Translations under genes and position numbers: made by a program
Shown here: in pieces, positions 18,701-26,792 of the stretch
Layout of the letters: every line of letters begins with the position of its first letter
Position numbering within the stretch: the first letter of the stretch is position 1
The notes under the pieces: model-generated
The model's input: the letters and a program-made list of their open reading frames with translations, nothing else
The model's database searches: none
Told to the model about the DNA's origin: nothing
Assembly: GCA_903860975.1 (NCBI GenBank)
Contig: CAIOSI010000022.1
Location: forward strand, 62,001 to 126,000
Length of the DNA stretch: 64,000 nt
Direction of reading: 5' to 3'
Origin: an uncultured Alphaproteobacteria bacterium
GTDB taxonomy: Bacteria > Pseudomonadota > Alphaproteobacteria > Caulobacterales > Caulobacteraceae

Positions 18701-18982
18701 TTACTGGCCGCCGGCGGCGCGGCGGGCCGCCATCATCTTGGCCATGGCGTCCTTGCAGGGCTGGCTGGCCTTGTCGGCGTTGTCGCGCATCATGCACATC
18801 ATCTGTTCGCGACCGGTTTTGTCGCCGCACAATGTCTTCATGTCAGCCGCGCAGGCTTCGGTCATAGCCTGCCGCGCGGCTTGCATTTCCGGCGAGGGCG
18901 CAGGGCCGCCGGCTGGTGGCTGGGCGAAGGACGAGCCAGCGACTGCCAGAGCAATCATGGCGGCGGCGAATTGAAGTTTCAT
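18701..18982 (-). CDS. Small secreted cysteine-rich repeat protein
   Basis: 93 residues with an N-terminal signal peptide (MKLQFAAAMIALAVAGSSFA, cleavage before QPPAG). The mature part holds four Cys arranged EACAADMKTLC, QMMCMMRDN, SQPCKDAM, resembling the Cys-rich repeat of GLG1-type proteins found in short secreted proteobacterial proteins. Two disulfides in the periplasm are likely. It occupies the position between plsY and topA where dprA is commonly found in related genomes. Function unknown. Confidence 0.75.
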   Translation of the reverse strand: MKLQFAAAMIALAVAGSSFAQPPAGGPAPSPEMQAARQAMTEACAADMKTLCGDKTGREQMMCMMRDNADKASQPCKDAMAKMMAARRAAGGQ

Positions 18983-19298
18983 AGAATGTCTCCGACTGGA
19001 TTTGAGCTCCCACCATGGGCTTCATCTCTGTCGGGAATGTTTCGCTGTTATGCGGTTAGATTACAGCCGCCTCAGTCGCGATCAGCCGCGCTTGTCGGGC
19101 ATAACGCTTTGACGTCCACACGGCGCGCCACCGTCGCGACCTTGCCTACGGATTTTGCGTGCGGCGGCGTCAGGCGTGTGTTCAATCGATCTCAGCGCCA
19201 GTCCCAAACGCCAGCCTGGTTCTGCTGCCGTCTTGGGGATGTCGGCTTCCAGATCCAACGTTTCAGGGTCGCGAGGCTGCGGTCAGAAACGCTTCCAC
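18983..19298. other. Intergenic between plsY and Cys-rich gene (316 bp)
   Basis: No frame with a start, ribosome binding site and recognisable content. I looked specifically for DprA remnants on the minus strand (Rossmann-like GGAxGID-type motifs) and saw none. It should contain the promoter of the Cys-rich protein gene. Confidence 0.4.
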
Positions 19299-19937
19299 TC
19301 ACCCGGCCGCAGGCTTCTTACCACCCATCTTCGGCTCTTGGCCTTTCAGCAGCCGACGAATGTTCGGCAAATGGCGGATGTAGATCAAGATCGCCATCAC
19401 TGATGCCAGAGACGCGATTGCAGGCCTGTTGAGTGCGAGCGCAGCGATCGGCGCGAGCACGGCGGCGGCAAGGGCCGCTAGGGATGAGATTCGGAATAGC
19501 GCCGCCATGATGATCCAGGTCGCGCCAGCGATCAGGCCAATTGGCCAGGCTGCGGCCAGCAGGGTCCCGAAGAACGTCGCGACGCCTTTGCCCCCCTTGA
19601 AACCCAACCAAACGGGGAAGATGTGCCCGAGGAATGCTGCGCCGCCGGCCAAGGCGGTCAGCATGCCTTGCGTGGCCTCGCCAGCGCTACGCGTTGCGAG
19701 CCAGGCGATCAACACAGCCAGCGCGCCCTTGCCTCCATCACCCAGAAGGGTCAGCGCGGCCAGGTCACGACGGCCGCTGCGCAGCACATTGGTCGCCCCG
19801 ATGTTGCCCGAGCCGATCGTCCGGGGATCACCCGCGCCGGCCACGTTCATCACGATCACCCCGAACGGGACCGAGCCCAACAAGTAGCCGCCGACCACGG
19901 CCGCTGAAATCTGGATTGGCATTAGACCTTCCAACAT
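19299..19937 (-). CDS. plsY: Glycerol-3-phosphate acyltransferase PlsY
   Basis: Integral membrane enzyme that acylates glycerol-3-phosphate with acyl-phosphate made by PlsX, the first step of phospholipid synthesis. The 212-residue hydrophobic protein has five or more predicted membrane segments. Conserved loops are visible: YLLGSVPFGVI, the GSGNIGATNVLR motif, GGKGAL, and GHIFPVWLGFKGGKGVATFFG. The ATG at 19937 is used; a nearby ATG at 19922 with a closer GAAGG is an alternative. It follows the pyrimidine genes on the same strand. Confidence 0.95.
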   Translation of the reverse strand: MLEGLMPIQISAAVVGGYLLGSVPFGVIVMNVAGAGDPRTIGSGNIGATNVLRSGRRDLAALTLLGDGGKGALAVLIAWLATRSAGEATQGMLTALAGGAAFLGHIFPVWLGFKGGKGVATFFGTLLAAAWPIGLIAGATWIIMAALFRISSLAALAAAVLAPIAALALNRPAIASLASVMAILIYIRHLPNIRRLLKGQEPKMGGKKPAAG

Positions 19938-20051
19938 CAACGTGCCCCCTGGCGAAGAGTCCTAGCCCGCCGTCCGTCCTGGCGCCTAGACATCGTGGCT
20001 GATGCTGGCTCTCAGCGCAGCAATCTTTGCGTCGTTACGTCGGTAAAAGGA

Positions 20052-20288
20052 CTATTTTTTGATCCGCTTGGCGGTCACAAGTTCGGCCTGCATAAGACTG
20101 GGCTTGTGATCGCTCAGTGTGTTCTGACGAACCTTCGGCTTGCCGGCGATCAACAAGCCGAAGAGCCCGTCTTTGACGAGATCAACGCCGACTTGGTCCC
20201 GGAAATGCGCCCGCCGATCCCTGAGCCCGTCCAGGATTTGCGCACGGCGGTCGTTTCCAAGGGCCGTGAGTGCTCGGGCGATGGCCAT
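20052..20288 (-). CDS. Small hypothetical protein coupled to pyrC
   Basis: 78-residue basic, mostly helical protein (starts MAIARALTALGND, ends AELVTAKRIKK), no signal peptide or membrane segment. Its ATG lies one base after the pyrC TGA, so it is probably translated by ribosomes finishing pyrC and belongs to the pyrB-pyrC transcript. I do not recognise a family. It could be a real small protein or simply an open frame; the tight start-stop arrangement and absence of competing frames favour coding. Confidence 0.45.
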   Translation of the reverse strand: MAIARALTALGNDRRAQILDGLRDRRAHFRDQVGVDLVKDGLFGLLIAGKPKVRQNTLSDHKPSLMQAELVTAKRIKK

Positions 20289-20289
20289 C

Positions 20290-21597
20290 TCAAGCCCCGA
20301 AGACCGTCCGCCCATCAACCAAGGTCCTGAGCACCTTGCCCTGCAGGCGTCGTCCATCGAAGGGCGAATTCTTGGATTTCGAGATCAGCTTGTCGGCATC
20401 AATGATCACGGGAGCGTTCAGGCTACAAAGCACCAGATCGGCTGGCGCGCCTTTAGCCAGGCGCCCGGATGGCAGGCCAAGCAGGTCGGCCGGCGCCGAG
20501 GTAACGGTGCGGATCAAGTCAATCAGCGGGATGCGGCCCTCGTGGTGGAACGTGAGCAGCGCGGGCAGTAGCGTCTGCAGGCCGATCGCGCCCGGCGCGG
20601 CCTCGTCGAAGGGCAGGCGCTTGTCTTCGGCGGGTGCCGGCGCATGGGCTGAAACCACGATCTGGATCAAACCCGAAGCGACAGCTTCGATCACGGCCTG
20701 ACGGTCGTCTTCGCTCCTCAGAGGCGGGTCCATTTTGCAGAAGGTGCGATAGTCCCCGATGTCGATTTCGTTGAACGACAGATGATTGATCGAGGTGGTC
20801 GCGGTGATCGGCAGACCCTTGTCACGCCCGCGCCGGAAGCTCTCAATGGCGTTGGCGGTGGTCAGCTGGTCAACCAGAAGTCGGGCCCCGGTCAGCTCCA
20901 CCAAAGCCAGATCGCGCTCCAGCATAATCTTCTCGGCGATTGCGGGCACGCTGGGCAGACCCATGCGCGAGGCGAATTCACCTTCGCTCGCCGCCGCGCC
21001 GGCCGATAGCCAGGGATCAACTGGCCGGTGCGACACCAGCACGCCGAACGCTTTGGCGTAGGAAAGCACCCTTCGCATGACCTTGGAATCGACGATCGGC
21101 CGGTCAGCATCGGTAATGTAAAGACAGCCGGCTTCGGCCATCAGTCCGATCTCGGCCATTCGTTGGCCGTGAGCGCCCTTGGTGGCCGCGCCGGCCACAT
21201 GGACCTTTACCAGTTCGATGTCGCGGGCCCGGCGCAGAATGAAGTCTACGACGGAAGGCTCGTCGATCGCCGGATCGGTGTCGGGTTGCAGGACAATGCA
21301 GGTAACACCGCCGGCCGCCGCCGCCAGAGCCGCGGATTTCAGGGTTTCCTTGGTCTCGGTCCCGGGCTCTCCCGTCTTGACCCGGATGTCGACGAGACCT
21401 GGCAGGAGCAGCGCGCCCTTGCCGTCGACGACGTCCACGTCGGGCGACAGCGAACCCAAGTCACGTCCCTGCACCACCTCAGCAATGACGCCGTCGGAGA
21501 CGATCAGAGTGCCTGGGCCGTCGTAGCCGCTGGCCGGATCGACCAGCTGAACATTGGTGAAGGCGATCGGACGCCCAATGGGGTGCGAAGACGTCAT
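20290..21597 (-). CDS. pyrC: Dihydroorotase-like subunit, catalytically inactive
   Basis: 435-residue amidohydrolase-fold protein encoded directly after aspartate carbamoyltransferase (ATGA overlap). The fold is clear: [28 protein letters not shown] and the C-terminal [23 protein letters not shown]. The zinc ligands are missing: active enzymes have HxH after PGLVDI but here Arg72 and Lys74 occur. MPNTxP is QPDTDP. The catalytic Asp of SDHAPH is Ala317 (VVSAHAPAP). This matches the non-catalytic PyrC-prime (PyrX) subunits that assemble with PyrB and stabilise it. A functional dihydroorotase must be encoded elsewhere. Confidence 0.9.
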   Translation of the reverse strand: MTSSHPIGRPIAFTNVQLVDPASGYDGPGTLIVSDGVIAEVVQGRDLGSLSPDVDVVDGKGALLLPGLVDIRVKTGEPGTETKETLKSAALAAAAGGVTCIVLQPDTDPAIDEPSVVDFILRRARDIELVKVHVAGAATKGAHGQRMAEIGLMAEAGCLYITDADRPIVDSKVMRRVLSYAKAFGVLVSHRPVDPWLSAGAAASEGEFASRMGLPSVPAIAEKIMLERDLALVELTGARLLVDQLTTANAIESFRRGRDKGLPITATTSINHLSFNEIDIGDYRTFCKMDPPLRSEDDRQAVIEAVASGLIQIVVSAHAPAPAEDKRLPFDEAAPGAIGLQTLLPALLTFHHEGRIPLIDLIRTVTSAPADLLGLPSGRLAKGAPADLVLCSLNAPVIIDADKLISKSKNSPFDGRRLQGKVLRTLVDGRTVFGA

Positions 21598-22574
21598 CGG
21601 TCGGTCTCGAGGCGTGCGGCGAGTGAGGTCAGCACAGCCATGCGTGCGGCGACACCCATTTCCACTTGGTCCTGGATCAGGCTGACAGAGAGGTCGTCGG
21701 CGACGTCGCTGTCGATCTCAACGCCGCGGTTCATCGGGCCGGGGTGCATGACCCGCACATGTGGGGCGGCAAAGGCTAGCTTTTCGCGGTCGAGGCCGAA
21801 GAAGCGGAAATATTCACGTTGCGACGGCGCCATGACGCCATCCATGCGCTCGAGCTGCAGGCGCAGCATCATCACCACGTCGCAACTTGCGATACCTTCG
21901 CGCAAATCGTGATGAACAGCGACGTTCCAGCGGTCGGCCTGGGCGGGGATCAGTGTTGGTGGCCCTACCAGGCGCACTTCGGCGCCTAGCATTTGCAGCA
22001 GCGCGATATTTGATCGCGCAACACGCGAATGCAGCACGTCTCCGCAAATCGCGACCTTAAGTCCCGCGATCCGGCCAAACGCGCGACGCATCGATAAAGC
22101 GTCCAAAAGCGCCTGAGTCGGATGTTCATGCTGACCATCGCCTGCGTTGATCACCGAGCAGCTGACCTTCTGGGAGAGCAGGCTGGCCGCCCCCGAGGAG
22201 GCGTGACGGATCACCAGCAGGTCGGGTTGCATGGCATTCAGCGTTACGGCCGTGTCGATCAAGGTCTCGCCCTTGGAAATCGACGACGAGCGCGGGCTCA
22301 TGTTGACGACGTCCGCGCCGAGCCGCTTGCCGGCCAACTCAAAGGAGCTCTGAGTGCGGGTCGAATTCTCAAAGAACAGATTCATCAGCGTCCGACCTTT
22401 CAACAGGTCGAGCTTCTTGGAGGTCTGCCGGTTCAGGCTGACGAAACCGTCGGCCAGGTCGAGCAGATTGGCAACCTCGACCTCGTTGAGGTCGGTTGCG
22501 GAAAGGAAATGGCGTTTGGGGAAAGAGAAGGTCCTCTGAAGGACCTCGTTCAGACCAGGCTGGGTCGTAGTCAT
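21594..22574 (-). CDS. pyrB: Aspartate carbamoyltransferase catalytic subunit
   Basis: Catalyses carbamoyl phosphate plus aspartate to carbamoyl aspartate, committing step of pyrimidine synthesis. 326 residues. The carbamoyl-phosphate loop is [15 protein letters not shown] (residues 68-82). [24 protein letters not shown] and the aspartate-binding [11 protein letters not shown] are all present, so the enzyme should be active. The stop codon overlaps the start of the pyrC-like gene by four bases, typical for PyrB-PyrC-prime pairs that form one complex. Begins the minus-strand pyrimidine/plsY cluster. Confidence 0.97.
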   Translation of the reverse strand: MTTTQPGLNEVLQRTFSFPKRHFLSATDLNEVEVANLLDLADGFVSLNRQTSKKLDLLKGRTLMNLFFENSTRTQSSFELAGKRLGADVVNMSPRSSSISKGETLIDTAVTLNAMQPDLLVIRHASSGAASLLSQKVSCSVINAGDGQHEHPTQALLDALSMRRAFGRIAGLKVAICGDVLHSRVARSNIALLQMLGAEVRLVGPPTLIPAQADRWNVAVHHDLREGIASCDVVMMLRLQLERMDGVMAPSQREYFRFFGLDREKLAFAAPHVRVMHPGPMNRGVEIDSDVADDLSVSLIQDQVEMGVAARMAVLTSLAARLETDR

Positions 22575-22696
22575 TAAAGTGCCGTCTTAGGTGACGCGGG
22601 CCTCATTGGGAAGGGCCGCGTTGCGGAGCTTGAGTTCGCCGCGCTGCAGCCCCAAGTTTCGGCGCCGCCGCAAGATTCGCCCGTAATGGAGATCCC

Positions 22697-23205
22697 ATGA
22701 CCGTAAGCCTGTTCACCTTCGTTGGCCTTTTCTCGCGGCTTCTCGATGTCACAGCTCATCTCGTAGACAAAGGCGCAGAGCACGCTAAGGCGGCAGGTCA
22801 GCCCGAAGAGGTGATCCTCGATTGGCGCCTCGTCGACGACATGGCTCCCTTGCGCTTTCAGCTCATGATCGTTTGCAATTCAGCCGTCAGTGGACGGCGC
22901 GGGCTGCAGGGCTGGCTGTTCCTGAATCGATTGCAGACAGCATGAGCCTCGCCGGCTTCCAGGCCGCCATCGCAGAGGCCAAGACCGATCTGGCCGGCCT
23001 GACGCCTGAGCAGTTCGTCGGCCGCGACGATGTCCCACTCACTTACGAACTTGGCAACGGCATGGCGCCGACCCTGCCGACCGCTCAGTGGCTGACCGGT
23101 TTTGCCACGACCAACCTCTACTTCCACACGTCGACTGCCTACGCGATCTTACGCGCCAAAGGCGTGCAGATCGGCAAGGTCGACCTCTTCCCGAGCGGAC
23201 TTTAG
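22697..23205 (+). pseudogene. DUF1993-family gene with a frameshift
   Basis: Two adjacent frames together give one DUF1993 protein (about 170 residues; small cytoplasmic proteins of the DinB-like four-helix type, function unknown). The first frame from ATG 22697 reads MTVSLFTFVGLFSRLLDV and continues through RLVDDMAPLRFQL. After about 22885 similarity moves to the next frame, QWTARAAGLAVPES, then LYFHTSTAYAILRAKGV near the end. One single-base indel around 22880-22895 explains this. The first frame alone ends at 22945. It is either a recent pseudogene or a sequence error. Confidence 0.7.
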
Positions 23206-23418
23206 GAGCCCTGAGACTGTCAGTGGGGTGGACTTCGGCGTCCCGCCTGCTGTCCAGTTGGCGTTCCAGTCGCGTCTGTTTTTGTCGACCCAAAGGTCGA
23301 TCAAGAGCAGCGATCGAAAGGTCTTGAGGACGGTGTCGTCGCCGAGCCGGCGCAGGTCGCGCAAAACGTCTGGCGGATTGGCGGCGCGCACCTGGCCTGG
23401 CGCGGGTTCAGAGTTTTG

Positions 23419-23892
23419 CTAGGACGGCAACGTGCGCAGGCGCTCGAGCGCCCCTTGCAGGATCCAGGCGGCAGCCATCTTGTCCACGAGATCCGCACGT
23501 CGCGCGCGGGTGGTGTCATATTCATCGATCAGGACACGATTGACCGCCATCGAGCTCATCCTTTCGTCCCAGAACGCGATCGGCAGATCCTTCAGGCGAA
23601 GCAGGTTGCGGGCGAACGCACGGCTCGACTGGCAACGTGGACCCTCGGTCCCGTCCATATTGAACGGAAGGCCGATGATGAGACCGCAAGCTTGGCGGCT
23701 CTCCATCAGCTTAAAGAGCGCAGCCGCGTCGTCGGTGAATTTGGTCTTTCGGATGAGTTCCAGAGGACTTGCGACCGTACGCGTCGCGTCGGAGACCGCA
23801 ACGCCTATGGTCTTTTCCCCAAGGTCGAGGCCAACGATCGGGGCGTCGGGCGCCACCAAAGTCAGCAGTTCAGTCAAATCAACGACAGCCAT
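23419..23892 (-). CDS. ruvX: Putative pre-16S rRNA nuclease / Holliday junction resolvase RuvX
   Basis: 157-residue YqgF-family RNase H-fold nuclease. The first catalytic Asp is in VGLDLGEKTIGVAVSD; further markers are PLELIRKTKF, GLPFNMDGTEGPRCQ and the acidic FWDERMSSMAVNRVL with Asp/Glu, and a final Asp in LVDKMAAAWILQGAL. All expected active-site carboxylates seem to be present. The gene is divergent from gatC, 70 bp away, a pairing common in alphaproteobacteria. Biochemical role is 16S rRNA 5'-end maturation in E. coli. Confidence 0.92.
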   Translation of the reverse strand: MAVVDLTELLTLVAPDAPIVGLDLGEKTIGVAVSDATRTVASPLELIRKTKFTDDAAALFKLMESRQACGLIIGLPFNMDGTEGPRCQSSRAFARNLLRLKDLPIAFWDERMSSMAVNRVLIDEYDTTRARRADLVDKMAAAWILQGALERLRTLPS

Positions 23893-23962
23893 GGCCCACC
23901 CATAGCTTGCAATTCACCACCTCGCACGGCTAACCCACGTCCTTGAGTTTGAGGAGGATGGC

Positions 23963-24250
23963 ATGACCATCGATGCGGCGACCGTACGCAAGGTCGCCAG
24001 GCTGGCGAGAATCGCTCAGCCGGAGGAGGCGCTGGAAGGGCTCGCTCGCGAGCTCAACGGCATCATGACCTGGATCGAACAACTGAGCGAGGTCGACACA
24101 AACGGGGTCGAGCCGATGACTTCGGCTGTCCGTATGCTTGCGCCGATGCGCGACGACGTGGTCACGGAAGGCGGCGATCCCGAGGTGGTGCTGTCCAACT
24201 CGCCAAAACGCGCGGGTAATTTCTTCGTCGTGCCAAAGGTGGTCGAATAA
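23963..24250 (+). CDS. gatC: Aspartyl/glutamyl-tRNA amidotransferase subunit C
   Basis: 95-residue subunit that wraps around and stabilises GatA-GatB in the GatCAB complex, which converts misacylated Glu-tRNA(Gln) and Asp-tRNA(Asn) to the correct aminoacyl-tRNAs. Conserved features: [11 protein letters not shown], the [12 protein letters not shown] helix, and GVEPM, MRDDVV near the C-terminus. A strong ribosome binding site (GAGGAGG) precedes the ATG. The gatA start is one base after its stop codon. Confidence 0.95.
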   Translation: MTIDAATVRKVARLARIAQPEEALEGLARELNGIMTWIEQLSEVDTNGVEPMTSAVRMLAPMRDDVVTEGGDPEVVLSNSPKRAGNFFVVPKVVE

Positions 24251-24251
24251 C

Positions 24252-25724
24252 ATGTCCGACCTTACCACTCTGACGCTCAAGGCCGCGCTTGATGGCCTGG
24301 CTGACAAGTCTTTTTCGTCCGTCGAAATCACCCAGGCGCATATCGAAGCCGTCGAGGCCGCACGCTCGCTCAACGCCTACGTCCTGGAAACACCGGATCG
24401 CGCGATCGAAATGGCCAAGGCCTCCGATGCGCGCCGCACGTCCGGCACCGTCGGTCGGTTGGACGGCGCGCCGCTCGGCATCAAAGATCTCTTTTGCACC
24501 AAGGGTGTTCGCTCGACGGCCGGCTCAAAAATCATCGGCGAGTTCATTCCGGCCTACGAAAGTACGGTCACAGCCAACCTGTGGCGTGACGGCGCCGTTA
24601 TGCTCGGCAAACTGAACCTCGATGAATTCGCCATGGGCTCTTCCAATGAGACATCGGCGTGGGGTCCGGTGGTCAATCCTTGGAGGTCCAATAGCGGCAA
24701 CGCCAAGCTGACCCCTGGCGGCTCATCGGGCGGCTCGGCCGCGGCGGTGGCGGCCGAGCTTTGTCTGGGCGCAACGGCGACTGACACGGGCGGCTCGATC
24801 CGCCAGCCGGCGTCCTTCACCGGTACGGTGGGGATAAAGCCGACGTACGGCCGATGCTCGCGCTGGGGCATCGTCGCCTTTGCCTCTTCGCTGGATCAAG
24901 CCGGTCCGATGGCCCGCACGGTGGAGGACACCGCGATCTTGCTCACCTCCATGGCAGGCCACGACCCGAAAGACTCCACCAGCTTGGCCGTCGAGACGCC
25001 CGATTTCGCCGCCTTTGTTGGCAAGTCGGTTAAGGGGCTTCGGGTCGGTGTGCCCAAGGAATATCGGGTCGACAACATGCCACCCGAGATTGACGCTCTC
25101 TGGACGCAAGGGATCGCGTGGTTGAAGGACGCCGGCTGCGAGATCGTGGAGGTCTCGCTCCCGCACACCAAATACGCTCTGCCGGCCTATTACATCGTGG
25201 CCCCGGCAGAAGCGTCTTCGAACCTCGCCCGTTATGACGGTATGCGTTACGGCTTGCGCGTCGAGGGTTCAAATCTCACCGACACCTATGAGAAGTCACG
25301 CGCCGCCGGTTTCGGCGCCGAAGTGCGCCGCAGGATCATGATCGGCACCTATGTGCTTTCGGCGGGCTACTACGATGCCTACTACCTGAAGGCGCTGAAG
25401 GTCCGCCGCCGTATCGCTGACGACTTCGATCAAGCCTTCGAGAAGGTCGATGCGCTGCTGACGCCGACTGCGCCCTCGGCGGCCTTCAGCCTGGGCGACA
25501 AGTCCGACGATCCGGTCGCCATGTACCTGAACGACATTTTCACCGTGACTGTGAACCTCGCGGGACTTCCGGGCATGAGTGTTCCAGCAGGTCTCGATGC
25601 CAACGGCCTGCCGCTGGGTCTGCAACTCATTGGACGCGCGCTGGACGAGGGGACATTATTCTCGCTGGGCGGTGCGCTGGAAAAGGCCGCGAATTTCCGG
25701 TCCAAGCCGCAAAAATGGTGGTGA
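24252..25724 (+). CDS. gatA: Aspartyl/glutamyl-tRNA amidotransferase subunit A
   Basis: Amidase-signature subunit of GatCAB that releases ammonia from glutamine. 490 residues. The Ser-Ser-Lys catalytic triad is visible: Lys in GIKDLFC, Ser in [15 protein letters not shown], and Ser in [13 protein letters not shown]. The ATG at 24252 ([10 protein letters not shown]) is chosen because it lies one base after gatC, giving an operon; the longer frame runs inside gatC. The gatB gene lies about 1 kb downstream, separated by an unrelated minus-strand gene. Confidence 0.97.
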   Translation: MSDLTTLTLKAALDGLADKSFSSVEITQAHIEAVEAARSLNAYVLETPDRAIEMAKASDARRTSGTVGRLDGAPLGIKDLFCTKGVRSTAGSKIIGEFIPAYESTVTANLWRDGAVMLGKLNLDEFAMGSSNETSAWGPVVNPWRSNSGNAKLTPGGSSGGSAAAVAAELCLGATATDTGGSIRQPASFTGTVGIKPTYGRCSRWGIVAFASSLDQAGPMARTVEDTAILLTSMAGHDPKDSTSLAVETPDFAAFVGKSVKGLRVGVPKEYRVDNMPPEIDALWTQGIAWLKDAGCEIVEVSLPHTKYALPAYYIVAPAEASSNLARYDGMRYGLRVEGSNLTDTYEKSRAAGFGAEVRRRIMIGTYVLSAGYYDAYYLKALKVRRRIADDFDQAFEKVDALLTPTAPSAAFSLGDKSDDPVAMYLNDIFTVTVNLAGLPGMSVPAGLDANGLPLGLQLIGRALDEGTLFSLGGALEKAANFRSKPQKWW

Positions 25725-25907
25725 AACCCACCTGATTTGGACGCCGTTGGATCGGCGTATCGGTTGCAAAGGCTGCCTTGCGCGTTTTTGGGAACGCCAT
25801 GCAGATCGGGAAATGCCGCGCGTTTGGGGTGACGCAGCGGCGACCTTCGTCAGGCCGTTGATAGCCGGCCCCGCGCCAGGGGCCGCAATGCATTAGAGTT
25901 CATATGC

Positions 25908-25940
25908 AAGACCCCCCGCCGTGAGGCGAGGGGTCCTAAA
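25908..25940. terminator. Hairpin between gatA and secreted-protein gene
   Basis: Imperfect GC-rich inverted repeat, 25910-25920 with 25925-25935, just downstream of the minus-strand stop codon at 25962 and 185 bp past gatA. There is no long T run on either side, so its terminator function is uncertain. Confidence 0.4.
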
Positions 25941-25961
25941 TTTCAACGCTGTTGAAGCGAC

Positions 25962-26261
25962 TTATTTTCCGGCTTTATCGAGGTCGGCCTGGATTTGCTT
26001 CAGCTTGGCGTCGTCGATGGCACCTTGGCTCATCGGGGCGACCTGGGCCAGCGTCATATCCTTGATCTGGTCAAAGTACTGGTCGATGCCAGGAACGTCT
26101 TTTTGAAGGACGGCCTTGGCCTTTTCATTCGACATCAGCGCCCCGATGGTCGTCTTATCGACGGACATCGCGCCGTCGGAAGCTGCGGGTGCTTGTGCGA
26201 ATGCCGGAACAGCTGCGAGGGTCGCCAGAGCGGCGAGGCCCGCGACGAATTTGATCTTCAT
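25962..26261 (-). CDS. Small periplasmic protein of unknown function
   Basis: 99 residues. Signal peptide MKIKFVAGLAALATLAAVPA with cleavage after FAQ. The mature part of about 75 residues is helical and acidic-basic mixed (VDKTTIGALMSNEKAKAVLQ, then PGIDQYFDQIKDMTL), without cysteines. Similar short exported proteins occur in Caulobacterales, but I cannot assign a function. The ATG at 26261 is chosen for the signal peptide; an in-frame upstream ATG adds 14 unlikely residues. It sits between gatA and gatB in opposite orientation. Confidence 0.75.
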   Translation of the reverse strand: MKIKFVAGLAALATLAAVPAFAQAPAASDGAMSVDKTTIGALMSNEKAKAVLQKDVPGIDQYFDQIKDMTLAQVAPMSQGAIDDAKLKQIQADLDKAGK

Positions 26262-26792
26262 GGAGTGGGTTCCTTCCCCCAAGTTGTGTGGCCCGCTTAG
26301 CATGAGCGCAACAGCGGGGTGCGATGCAAGTTACAATCCAGATACCGCGACGTCTTGGCTCATCCTGCCAAACGCAGCGCCGCCTTTTGAGCGCGGTTTG
26401 CGGCCGCGCGCAAGATGACGCTTGCGTCATGATTTTTGCATGGCGTTTTGGGCGTTCATAAGGCGGAAGTTCAAGTGGTGGTCCATTTGCGCCTATCAGA
26501 GTTTGAAGCGTCCAATTCAGAGGCCGCGACGTCGACCACCAGGCGGCCCCAAAGCGCCGTCACAAGGGCGATGGCCACGGGTCATCAGGTCGCGCAGGGA
26601 GGTCGATGTTTCAACTCGGTCGAACGTGGGCTCAGCCGCGCGCTGTAAGCCGCAGAATGCAGGATCGCGCCCGCGGCGAGCCAACGTCTCAGACGGGTGA
26701 TCTCCCGACGCCCAGGTCAGATTTTCGGGTTTGCGGATTTTCTGAGCCGTCACCGGCTCCACTGACGCAGAAAATGTTCTAGTGAAGGCCTT
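26262..26792. other. Long intergenic region before gatB (531 bp)
   Basis: No frame here has coding character: plus and minus ORFs are Arg/Pro-rich shadows. The region must hold the promoters for the minus-strand secreted protein and for gatB. It contains a perfect 7-bp inverted repeat at 26415-26430, listed separately. Confidence 0.5.
26415..26430. promoter_or_regulatory. Perfect inverted repeat, possible operator
   Basis: ATGACGC, two-base spacer TT, GCGTCAT: a 7-bp dyad typical in size of a GntR- or TetR-type operator. It lies 154 bp upstream of the secreted-protein start (minus) and 363 bp upstream of gatB. A T5 run follows shortly on the plus strand, so a weak hairpin is also possible. 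No regulator can be named. Confidence 0.35.

Noticed and set aside
23149..23391. Minus-strand 80-residue ORF just downstream of ruvX in the same frame (GTG start)
   Set aside because: No good ribosome binding site, overlaps the end of the DUF1993 gene, and no family is recognised. Its codon third positions are GC-rich, so coding is not impossible, but support is too weak.
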